Below, one piece after another: positions 7,253 to 14,097 of a stretch of 26,306 bases of DNA; positions within the stretch are counted from its first letter, which is position 1; each line of letters begins with the position of its first letter. The notes below the pieces were generated by a model. It ran no database searches. It saw only the letters and a program-made list of their open reading frames with translations, and was not told where the DNA came from. The DNA is taken from assembly GCA_002337215.1 (NCBI GenBank), contig DDFO01000018.1, positions 3,353-29,658 of the forward strand, given 5' to 3'. The position numbers and the translations under genes were made by a program. This DNA is from Phycisphaerales bacterium UBA1926. GTDB taxonomy: Bacteria; Planctomycetota; Phycisphaerae; Phycisphaerales; UBA1924.

Positions 7253-9654
7253 CGGGAGCCTCCCGCGTGGGTCTGCACGGAGTCGCGGGATTCTGATTCG
7301 TTCGTCAGCGAGCCGGCGTCGGGGTGAGCATCGGCGAGCGCACGGATGCGTCTGGCGGCGCGGTCGATCGCGGGGTCACGCCTGCCTCGCCCCGGCGAAT
7401 TGAGTTCATCGAGCAACCGGCGGGCGCACCGGACGGCCCGAGCGCGCACGTGCGGGTCTGCTTCCTCGCGGGCGAGCGCCGCGACCCGCCGGGCCGCAGA
7501 TTGCCAGGCCGGATCGTCGGGGCCCAGCACCCGCCTGGGGTCGCAGAGCATGCGCTCGGCGAGCCACGCTCCCGCGAGGCGGTGGGGGGCGCGGTCGTCG
7601 GAGAGCATCCCGGCGAGATCGTCGTGGGTCTCCTCGGCGTTCACGATGCGGAGGCGTTCGACCGCGCGGACCGCGTTGGCGCGGGACCGGTGCTCTTCTG
7701 ACTGCTTGATCTCGGTGAGCGTCCCGACGAGGGATTTGTCTTCGGCTCCGGCGTCGATCCGGGCGGCCAGCCGTTCGAGCGACTCGACGGCGTTCGCCCG
7801 CACGCGAGGGTCGGGCCGATCGATCGCGGCGAGCGCGAGCGCGAGCGACGCCCGGCTCGGGATCGCGCCCAGGGCCGACGCGGCGGTCGCGGCGACGCGG
7901 GCATCGTCGGGGTTCGTCGCTGGGCTCGCGAGGATCTTTGCCAACGGCTCGCTGAGCCTTTCGGCGATGCGGAGGCGGACGGCGACGAGGATCGCGCGCA
8001 CGCGGAGCGACGCATCCGTGGAGCCGTCGAGGAGGTCGGCGAGCGCCCGGGCGAGCTCATCGGGGGCATGCTGCGCGAGCGCGATCGAGCGCACGCTGGG
8101 GGTGCCGGAGGCGTCGAAGAGATTGCTGCGGGCAATGTCCTCGCGGGCGATCCGGCGGACAGTGTCGTGGGGGCTCCGGGTCAGCAGGCGGGTGTGGCGC
8201 AGCCGGGGCGAATCGAGGGGCTCGGCGTGCGCGTTGGCGGCCTTGCCGGCGTGTGCTCCGGGCGTGCGCACACCGAGCGTCGATCGGCGGAGCGCGGCGA
8301 GCGTCGCGACGGCGGGGTCTGGGTCGAGCGTCCAGTCGGCGAGATCGGCGGTGTCCGCGAGCCGGGCGCACGCGAGCCGGGCGTGGGTGTTCGGAGCGGT
8401 CAGCAGCCGTTCTCGGATCTCCCGGTTCGATCGGGTCTCGGTGCGGGAGCCGGCGATGACCCCGTTGTTCGCGAGCAGCGAGGCGAGTCCGCGTTCGGCT
8501 GCGCCGGAGATCACCGTCTCGGCGGTTGGCAGAATCGGGGCGAGCGCGGAGTCGGCCTTCCGGTTCGCGATTCCTCGGTTCGGGGTGCCCAGGCTCGCGA
8601 GCAGGTCGCGCCGGGCGGGGTTCAGGATGAGATGCGCGCGCTCCAGCACGGCGTCGTGCTCGCCGGGTGTGCGGGCGTTGCCGAGGCGCTCGAGGCAGGC
8701 GAGCGCGAGCGGACCTGGCGCGAGCAGGCGCCAGGCGATCCGGCGGACCTCGGGGGCGGGGTCGCGTTTGAGCGCGCGGCGGAGAGCAGCAAACCCGGGG
8801 TGATCGCGGTCGGCGAGGATCGCGACGAGCGGGGCGAGTTCCCGGCTCGCGGGTTCATTGAGCGGTCGGTCGAGCAGGCGGAGGGCGGCGCGGACGAGCG
8901 GCGTGCACTCGGCGCCGTCCTCGGTCTCGAGGACGATCAATGCGGCGGCGACTGCATCGCGGACCGTGGCGGGAGCGGATCGGCGTGAACCCGAGTCGAG
9001 GTCTGTACGACGATCGGTCGCGAGCCGGATGCGTGCGAGCAGGGCGGTCTCGGCGGTCTCGACGGCGTCGCGGTTGCCGGAGCCCAGCATGAGGCGGAGC
9101 GTCGGGTCGTCGAGCCCACGCGAGGGTGCGCTGGGTGACGCGGTCTGGACGGTGCGCCGCGGATCGAGCGGGGCGCCATTGGCGCGTCCCGTTGGCCGGT
9201 TGGCGGTGACGTTGGATTGGCCGGCGTGGTCGGCAAGGAGCTGGGCGACCGCCGGCTTGCACGCGGGGTCGGTGTTCAGCGTCTCGTGTGCCCTTGCGGG
9301 CCAGTCGATGCCTTCGAGCGAGAGCGCGACCCGTCGCAGGACGGGATCGAGCCGTTCCCATTCGCGGATGACCAGCGACTGGGCCCGATATGCGAGTTGG
9401 GTGTCGCGATGCCTGCGGCGATCGGAAAAAGGCCGGAGCACCGCGGCGAGGGGCGACCTGTCGGGGGTGCTCGATTGGGGGTGCGGGGGCTCACATCGCT
9501 CGATGAGTTCGAAATATAGGGTGTTGGATTCGGATTTTGTAAGATATCGGATCGTCGATTCGATGGCTGATAGTCGTAGGTTGTTTGGTAGTTTGTGGAG
9601 CGCTTCGACCGCGGAACTGGCGGGCGGATGGGGCTGGTCTTGCTGTAAGTCCAT
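7249..9654 (-). CDS. Large HEAT-like repeat protein
   Basis: An 801-residue alpha-helical protein without signal peptide or membrane segment. It is dominated by Ala/Leu/Arg-rich helix pairs of the HEAT type, for example VRANAVESLERLAARI, HRSRANAVRAVERLRI and VRARAVRCARRLLDEL. Such arrays are scaffolds for protein contacts, and no catalytic motif is visible. I chose the ATG at 9654, giving MDLQQDQP; a TTG at 9708 would add 18 residues. No Shine-Dalgarno is visible at either. The first 60 or so codons are AT-rich with TTA, ATA and AGT-type codons unlike the rest of the gene. It is the first gene of a two-gene operon with the membrane protein at 6677-7252. Function unknown. Confidence 0.75.
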   Translation of the reverse strand: MDLQQDQPHPPASSAVEALHKLPNNLRLSAIESTIRYLTKSESNTLYFELIERCEPPHPQSSTPDRSPLAAVLRPFSDRRRHRDTQLAYRAQSLVIREWERLDPVLRRVALSLEGIDWPARAHETLNTDPACKPAVAQLLADHAGQSNVTANRPTGRANGAPLDPRRTVQTASPSAPSRGLDDPTLRLMLGSGNRDAVETAETALLARIRLATDRRTDLDSGSRRSAPATVRDAVAAALIVLETEDGAECTPLVRAALRLLDRPLNEPASRELAPLVAILADRDHPGFAALRRALKRDPAPEVRRIAWRLLAPGPLALACLERLGNARTPGEHDAVLERAHLILNPARRDLLASLGTPNRGIANRKADSALAPILPTAETVISGAAERGLASLLANNGVIAGSRTETRSNREIRERLLTAPNTHARLACARLADTADLADWTLDPDPAVATLAALRRSTLGVRTPGAHAGKAANAHAEPLDSPRLRHTRLLTRSPHDTVRRIAREDIARSNLFDASGTPSVRSIALAQHAPDELARALADLLDGSTDASLRVRAILVAVRLRIAERLSEPLAKILASPATNPDDARVAATAASALGAIPSRASLALALAAIDRPDPRVRANAVESLERLAARIDAGAEDKSLVGTLTEIKQSEEHRSRANAVRAVERLRIVNAEETHDDLAGMLSDDRAPHRLAGAWLAERMLCDPRRVLGPDDPAWQSAARRVAALAREEADPHVRARAVRCARRLLDELNSPGRGRRDPAIDRAARRIRALADAHPDAGSLTNESESRDSVQTHAGGSR

Positions 9655-9978
9655 GACTGTCAAGAAATTGCTAAGCCCGGGGTCCTGATTCGAGAAATAG
9701 TGCTGCAATCACCAATTTGTAGTGGATGGTCCTACTGGTGTTCTTCTATATTGTGAGTCGATGCAAACGGACAGCCTGCCGGCTGCCCGGCGTGTCGTAC
9801 TCGTGGGGAGGCGCGGGGCAGGATTGCCCGTATCGCGCCTTAGAACATTCGGCTCATCGGCACCGCAGACCGCACATTCCGCGCGTGCCGGCGTTCAGCG
9901 AGCTGGGGCTGGCGATGGGGAGGGGATCTCGCCGGGCTCGGGCCGTGGGGCGTTTCAAAAAGCAGGGGAATCAAGGCC
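9655..9978. other. Intergenic region between divergent genes
   Basis: 324 nt between the HEAT-type gene (-) and the DUF2617-like gene (+). The first 100 nt are AT-rich and should hold promoters for both, but I see no convincing -35/-10 pair. Open frames crossing the region give low-complexity translations and have no ribosome binding site; I do not call a gene here. Confidence 0.5.
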
Positions 9979-10524
9979 GTGAACCCGACCGCACTCACAC
10001 CACAGATTGATCAAGCGTTTACCTTCGGGCTCTACAACCGAGCCCTGCATCCCGAGTTCTTCGACCTCCGATCGCGCCGGGTGGCGCGGCACCAGGGGTG
10101 GGAGTTGGAATCGTGGATCGTGTCCGGCGGGCACGCGCTGCGGTTCGGGACGGGTTCGGCGTGCTACGCCGAGGCGATCTGCCAGAACGGGACGCCGCTG
10201 CCCGATGCCCACTCGGTGACGAGTTTCATCTGCGCCGGCGAGCACGATCTCGACGAATCCTTCGATCAGGACGGCGTGGGGTACATCTCGACGATCCAGT
10301 CCGAGACGCTCGGTGAGAACCTGTACCGGGCGACCTTCGAGGAAATGTTGGATTACGCGAGCGAAGCCGACGCACAGGTGAGCCGCTGGGAATCGCCCGA
10401 GGGCTCGAACATGTCGATCATCGACGTGCAGCGGTTCCACAAGGAAGTGCACGCCCAGTGCTATCACCTCTATGCCCGCGGCGGTGTGGTGCTGCGGACG
10501 CAGACGATCTTTGAGCAGAAGTAA
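9979..10524 (+). CDS. DUF2617-like protein
   Basis: A 181-residue cytoplasmic protein that resembles the DUF2617 family as I remember it from planctomycetes. An N-terminal FGLYNRALHPEFFD segment is followed by a basic strand, SGGHALRFGTGSACYAEAI, and LPDAHSVTSFICAGEHD. The C-terminal half ends in a helix plus strand (DVQRFHKEVHAQCYHLYARGG and VVLRTQTIFEQ). No enzymatic motif is evident and the family has no established function that I know. The start is GTG at 9979, with AGGGGA about 9 nt upstream (9964-9969). It sits upstream of ileS on the same strand, but the 300-nt gap with its own promoter-like element argues against a tight operon. Confidence 0.6.
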   Translation: MNPTALTPQIDQAFTFGLYNRALHPEFFDLRSRRVARHQGWELESWIVSGGHALRFGTGSACYAEAICQNGTPLPDAHSVTSFICAGEHDLDESFDQDGVGYISTIQSETLGENLYRATFEEMLDYASEADAQVSRWESPEGSNMSIIDVQRFHKEVHAQCYHLYARGGVVLRTQTIFEQK

Positions 10525-10602
10525 GAAGGCACTGGGCACTAGAGCGTGATGCGAGCCCGGTGTGTGTGGATTGTGCGTTCTGCCTGTCGGCGTTTCGTGG
10601 GC

Positions 10603-10608
10603 TAGACT
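10603..10608 (+). promoter_or_regulatory. -10-like TAGACT box directly before the Ile-rich leader ORF
   Basis: TAGACT lies exactly 6 nt before the ATG at 10615, within GGCTAGACTT (10600-10609). An almost identical GGCTAAACTT stands at the same distance from the ATG of the M24 peptidase gene. No -35 match and no Shine-Dalgarno are visible, which fits a leaderless transcript. Confidence 0.45.
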
Positions 10609-10614
10609 TTGTCC

Positions 10615-10662
10615 ATGAGCGGTTTCGTGATCATTCCGATCCGAATTATGCGGCCCTGCTGA
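10615..10662 (+). CDS. Candidate isoleucine-rich leader peptide of ileS
   Basis: A 15-codon ORF, MSGFVIIPIRIMRPC followed by TGA. Four of its 15 codons are Ile (residues 6, 7, 9 and 11), and the next long gene downstream on this strand is isoleucyl-tRNA synthetase. This is the layout of a transcription-attenuation leader peptide, where ribosomes stall on Ile codons when charged tRNA-Ile is scarce. There is no Shine-Dalgarno; the start would be leaderless from the box at 10603-10608. The peptide is too short for homology to help. It could be a chance ORF: the evidence is codon content, position and the flanking secondary structure, not any known family. Confidence 0.45.
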   Translation: MSGFVIIPIRIMRPC

Positions 10663-10695
10663 AGCCCGGCTGTGCTCCTGACGGAGCATGATCGC
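10627..10695 (+). promoter_or_regulatory. Possible attenuator structure downstream of the leader ORF
   Basis: A hairpin TGCTCC / GGAGCA with a TGAC loop occupies 10673-10688, just after the leader stop. In addition 10627-10634 (GTGATCAT, covering the first two Ile codons) can pair with 10688-10695 (ATGATCGC) in 8 bp with one G-U pair, enclosing the hairpin. A ribosome stalled on the Ile codons would block the outer pairing. No U-run follows, so whether this terminates transcription, or instead acts on translation or Rho, cannot be said. Confidence 0.35.
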
Positions 10696-10825
10696 GGGGA
10701 TTGGCGGGGCATTTCGTGTTGGTCCGTTCCTATTCTTGAACTCACAGAACTGCTGATTTGATCGCGGTGTGCCGTCGCGGGGTCGTTATGGATCCGGGTT
10801 CGGCGGGCCGTGCGGAGTGATGCCG

Positions 10826-13800
10826 ATGTCCGCCGATGCGACTGAACGATCGTACAAGAAGACGCTGAACCTCCCGAAGACCGGGTTCGCGATGAAGGCG
10901 AACCTGATCCAGAACGAGCCGGCCAGCCTGAAGCGGTGGGACAAGTCGGCGTCGTACGCGGCGCTACGCGAAAAGAAGGCGGGGAAGCCCACGTTCGTGT
11001 TCCACGACGGGCCGCCCTACGCGAACGGGTCGATCCATCTCGGGCATCTGATGAACAAGTGCCTGAAGGACTTTGTTGTGCGCAGCAAGGGCATGGCGGG
11101 GTTCGATGTGCCCTACGTGCCCGGGTGGGACTGTCACGGTCTTCCGATCGAGCACAAGGTGATGCAGGAACTGGTGGAGAGCGGGAAGGCGAAGAAGCTC
11201 GGGACGTTGGAGCCCGAGAAGGCGAAGATGGCGATCCGGCGGGAGTGCAAGAAGTACGCCGAGAAGTATGTGAAACTCCAGGCGGGGCAGATGAAGCGTC
11301 TGCTGACGCAGGCGGACTACGACGACCCGTACCTGACGATGCTGCCCGCCTACGAGGGCGCGGTGCTCGAGGTGCTCGCCGGGCTGGTTGCCAAGGGGCT
11401 GGTCTTCCGGGCGCTCAAGCCTGTGCATTGGTCGGTCGCGAACGAGACGGCGCTCGCTGAGGCGGAACTCGAGTACATGGATCGGGAGGACATCTCGGTG
11501 TACGTGGACTTCGAAGCCGCGGACGGTGCGGCGGTGTGCGCGGCGTTCGGGGTGGATCCCGAGGTGGTCGGCCAGACGCCTTCGTTCATGATCTGGACGA
11601 CAACCCCCTGGACGCTGCCGGCGAACCTGGCGGTCGCGGTGCACGAGAAGTTCACCTACGTGCTCGCGCGGGTGGACGGGAACGTGACGGTCGTGGTCGA
11701 GGATCTGCTGGAATCGGTGACCAAGCAGGCGGGGAGCGAGGACGTCGAGGTGCTGGCGCGGACGACGGGTGACCGGCTCGTCGGGCTGCGGTACAAGCAC
11801 CCGTTTGTGGACGAGCCCCCCAAGCCGCACGGAAAGCCGGACGCGGACACGAGCGCGTGCTATCAGATCGTCAGCGCCGACTATGTGACGGTGGAGGACG
11901 GCTCGGGCCTGGTGCACACGGCACCGGGGCACGGCGTGGAGGACTACCAGACCGGCCTGCGGGTCGGGCTGCCGGTGTACTGCCCGGTGCGGGGGGACGG
12001 GACGTACGACCACACGGTGCCCGAGTGGCTGCGCGATCTGAGCGTGTGGGAGGCGAACGAGAAGGTGACCGAGCACCTGCGGGCGAGCGGGCACCTGTTC
12101 CACGACAACACGTTCATGCACTCGTACCCGCACGACTGGCGGAGCAAGACGCCGGTGATCTTCCGCTCGACCGAGCAGTGGTTCGTGGGGGTGGATGCCG
12201 AAATCTCTGATACAGGTGAGACCCTTCGCGCAAAGGCTCTCGGTTTCGTCCGGCCGAGCAGAGAACAGGCTCTCCTACTCGAATACAAACATCACCGCGA
12301 GAAATTGCGGTCGGGTGCGGAGATCAAGCCGGAAGACCCGAACTTTGCGGTGATCAATCATGATCTAACTCTCGATCAGATCGATGACAAGATCAGAGAA
12401 TTAGAGGAACGAGTTAGAGCGTCTAGTCTCACATTCGTCCCCGAGTGGGGGCGGAACCGGATGCGGGGCATGCTCGAGTCGCGCCCCGACTGGTGCATCA
12501 GCCGGCAGCGGTCGTGGGGGTTGCCCATCCCGGCGTTCATCTACGGCGACGGGTCGGCGCTGATGACCGAGGCGAGCGTGCGGGCGGTGGCGACGCTGTT
12601 CCGCGAGGAGGGCTCGGACGCGTGGTTCACGAAGGAGCCCGCGGAGATCCTCAAGCACTACAACCCCGACGACGACCCGGCCGCCCCGGACGGGTTCGAC
12701 ATGAACCTGCTCAAGAAGGGCGGGGACATCCTCGATGTCTGGTTCGAGAGCGGCTCGAGCTGGAACGCGGTGATGCGCGAGCGGCTCGGCGCCGGCGCGT
12801 TCCCGGTGGAGCTGTACCTGGAGGGGTCCGACCAGCACCGGGGGTGGTTCCAGCTCTCGATGCTCCCGGCGATCGGCGTGATGGGCAGGCCGCCCTACAA
12901 GACCCTGCTCACGCACGGGTTCATGAACGACAAGGACGGCAAGAAGCTCTCCAAGAGCGCCGGGCACACGATCGAGAACATGTTCGACAAGTACGGCGCC
13001 GACGTGATGCGGTGGTGGGTCGCCTCGCTGCCCTACGAGGGCGACGTGAAGGTGGACGACGAGTTCTTCGTGCTCGCCGGTGAGAGCTACCGCAAGGTCC
13101 GCAACACGATCCGCTTCCTGCTGAGCAACCTGTCGGACTTCACCGCGGGCGAGCACTGCGTCGAGTGCTCGTCGATTGACCCGAAGAGCATCGACGCGTG
13201 GGTGCTGGCGGAATTCGACAAGCTGAGCGCCGAGGTGCAGGACGCGTACGCGAAGTACAACTTCCGGCGCGCGCACGCGGCCATCTACAACTTCTGCAGC
13301 GACACGATGAGTTCGGTCTATCTGGCAGCGACCAAGGACCGGCTCTACTGCGACGCGGCCGATTCGCCGCGGAGGCGGCGCACGCAGACGGTCATGTGGG
13401 ACATCGCCGATGGGCTCTGCCGCCTGCTGGCACCGATCATGTGTCACACGGCCGACGAGGCGTGGCGCGAGCTGAAGCAGGTTGACAAGAACGACCCGGC
13501 GTGCGTGCACTTCGAGGAGTATCTCGAGCCTTTCGGCCTTGAGATCGACGCGGGATGGGCCGCGGTGATGGCGGCGCGGGACGCCGGCCTGATGGCGATC
13601 GAGAAGGCGAAGGCGGACGGCATCGACAACCCGCTGGACGCCGGGCTGGTCTTCCCGGATCCGGACGGCGTGCTCGCGGGGTTCGACGCGGTGGACCTCG
13701 CGGACTTGTGCGGCGTGAGCCGGGCGTCTGTTGATGCGCGTGCGACAGAGGTCGCGGTGCAGGATCTGCGGGACGAGCCGCGTTGCGAGCGGAGCCGGAA

Positions 13801-13876
13801 GCGGGACGGGACCGTGAAAGAGCGTTCGGACGGCGGGCTGCTGACGGACCGGGACGCGGCGGTGGTTGGGGTGTGA
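10826..13876 (+). CDS. ileS: Isoleucyl-tRNA synthetase with an internal insertion
   Basis: A 1016-residue class I aminoacyl-tRNA synthetase that charges tRNA-Ile in the cytoplasm. The HIGH motif is HLGH (71-74) after FHDGPPYANG. The CP1 editing domain has TTTPWTLPANLA and HTAPGHGVEDY. The catalytic half shows PDWCISRQRSWG, DVWFESGS, EGSDQHRGWF and the KMSKS equivalent KLSKS. I start at the ATG at 10826, since GGAG lies 8 nt upstream; an ATG at 10820 and a GTG at 10769 are also in frame. There are two oddities. About 60 extra codons of low G+C lie between QWFVGVDA and FVPEWG, where E. coli has 20 residues. The C-terminal zinc-ribbon remnant (CERS ... LTDRD) keeps only one of the four usual Cys. 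A terminator follows at 14052-14073. Confidence 0.96.
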   Translation: MSADATERSYKKTLNLPKTGFAMKANLIQNEPASLKRWDKSASYAALREKKAGKPTFVFHDGPPYANGSIHLGHLMNKCLKDFVVRSKGMAGFDVPYVPGWDCHGLPIEHKVMQELVESGKAKKLGTLEPEKAKMAIRRECKKYAEKYVKLQAGQMKRLLTQADYDDPYLTMLPAYEGAVLEVLAGLVAKGLVFRALKPVHWSVANETALAEAELEYMDREDISVYVDFEAADGAAVCAAFGVDPEVVGQTPSFMIWTTTPWTLPANLAVAVHEKFTYVLARVDGNVTVVVEDLLESVTKQAGSEDVEVLARTTGDRLVGLRYKHPFVDEPPKPHGKPDADTSACYQIVSADYVTVEDGSGLVHTAPGHGVEDYQTGLRVGLPVYCPVRGDGTYDHTVPEWLRDLSVWEANEKVTEHLRASGHLFHDNTFMHSYPHDWRSKTPVIFRSTEQWFVGVDAEISDTGETLRAKALGFVRPSREQALLLEYKHHREKLRSGAEIKPEDPNFAVINHDLTLDQIDDKIRELEERVRASSLTFVPEWGRNRMRGMLESRPDWCISRQRSWGLPIPAFIYGDGSALMTEASVRAVATLFREEGSDAWFTKEPAEILKHYNPDDDPAAPDGFDMNLLKKGGDILDVWFESGSSWNAVMRERLGAGAFPVELYLEGSDQHRGWFQLSMLPAIGVMGRPPYKTLLTHGFMNDKDGKKLSKSAGHTIENMFDKYGADVMRWWVASLPYEGDVKVDDEFFVLAGESYRKVRNTIRFLLSNLSDFTAGEHCVECSSIDPKSIDAWVLAEFDKLSAEVQDAYAKYNFRRAHAAIYNFCSDTMSSVYLAATKDRLYCDAADSPRRRRTQTVMWDIADGLCRLLAPIMCHTADEAWRELKQVDKNDPACVHFEEYLEPFGLEIDAGWAAVMAARDAGLMAIEKAKADGIDNPLDAGLVFPDPDGVLAGFDAVDLADLCGVSRASVDARATEVAVQDLRDEPRCERSRKRDGTVKERSDGGLLTDRDAAVVGV
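12200..12430 (+). other. Low-G+C in-frame insertion inside ileS
   Basis: G+C falls to about 55% and then 42% in consecutive 60-nt blocks (12301-12360, 12361-12420), against well over 60% on both sides. Codons rare in the rest of the gene cluster here: CTA, TTA, AGA three times, ACA, AGT, AAA. The core of the insert (about 12257-12430, residues 478-535) has no counterpart in ordinary IleS and ends in a charged helix (LDQIDDKIRELEERVRAS). An 8-bp inverted repeat, TCTAACTC / GAGTTAGA, lies at 12364-12371 and 12411-12418. The reading frame is preserved throughout. Confidence 0.75.
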
Positions 13877-13917
13877 GGGTCGGAGTTTCAGTTCGGCCCT
13901 GTGCGTCCGGTGCCGCG

Positions 13918-13987
13918 GTTCAGCCCGGAGGGTGAACCGCGAACGGGCGTCGTTGGTGGTTCGCCGCGTTCGCCCTCCGGGTCGAAC
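13918..13987. repeat. Long imperfect inverted repeat between ileS and the M24 gene
   Basis: The main stem pairs 13924-13937 with 13968-13981: 14 bp with one G-U in RNA. An outer stem pairs 13918-13921 with 13984-13987, and an inner stem pairs 13939-13944 with 13959-13964, leaving a 14-nt loop. It could be a REP-type element or an mRNA-stabilising structure at the ileS 3' end. Confidence 0.6.
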
Positions 13988-14051
13988 TCGGGCACCTTTC
14001 CGGCGTTGTCGGGCGGGCGTGCGACGCGCCGACCCTCTCGATCTGCCCCCA

Positions 14052-14073
14052 AGCCCGCGCTTCGGGCTCTTTT
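14052..14073 (+). terminator. Intrinsic terminator of ileS
   Basis: AGCCCG (14052-14057) pairs with CGGGCT (14063-14068) across a 5-nt loop and is followed directly by CTTTT. This is the only hairpin plus T-run of classical form in the window. It lies 13 nt before the -10-like box of the next gene. Confidence 0.65.
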
Positions 14074-14085
14074 GGTTGCATCGGC

Positions 14086-14091
14086 TAAACT
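14086..14091 (+). promoter_or_regulatory. -10-like TAAACT box directly before the M24 peptidase ATG
   Basis: TAAACT lies exactly 6 nt before the ATG at 14098, within GGCTAAACTT (14083-14092). Since a terminator stands just upstream and no Shine-Dalgarno precedes the ATG, a promoter must lie very close. A leaderless transcript fits. Confidence 0.5.
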
Positions 14092-14097
14092 TCTCAT

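Larger units (their letters stand above)
10525..10825 (+). other. Leader region of ileS
   Basis: 301 nt between the DUF2617-like gene and ileS. It holds a -10-like box (10603-10608), an Ile-rich 15-codon ORF (10615-10662) and a hairpin (10673-10688), described separately. From 10696 to 10825 I see no clear terminator and no T-box consensus; TTGAAC at 10736-10741 could be a second -35 but lacks a good -10. Confidence 0.5.

Noticed and set aside
9722..9982. Small ORFs upstream of the DUF2617-like gene
   Set aside because: They have no ribosome binding site, contain low-complexity Arg/Gly/Ala residues, and overlap one another in different frames.
10525..10825. T-box riboswitch upstream of ileS
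   Set aside because: No AGGGTGGNACCGCG-type T-box sequence and no specifier-loop stem could be found.
12200..12430. Intein in ileS
   Set aside because: The extra segment is only about 60 residues and lacks splicing-block residues (Cys/Ser at the start, His-Asn at the end).
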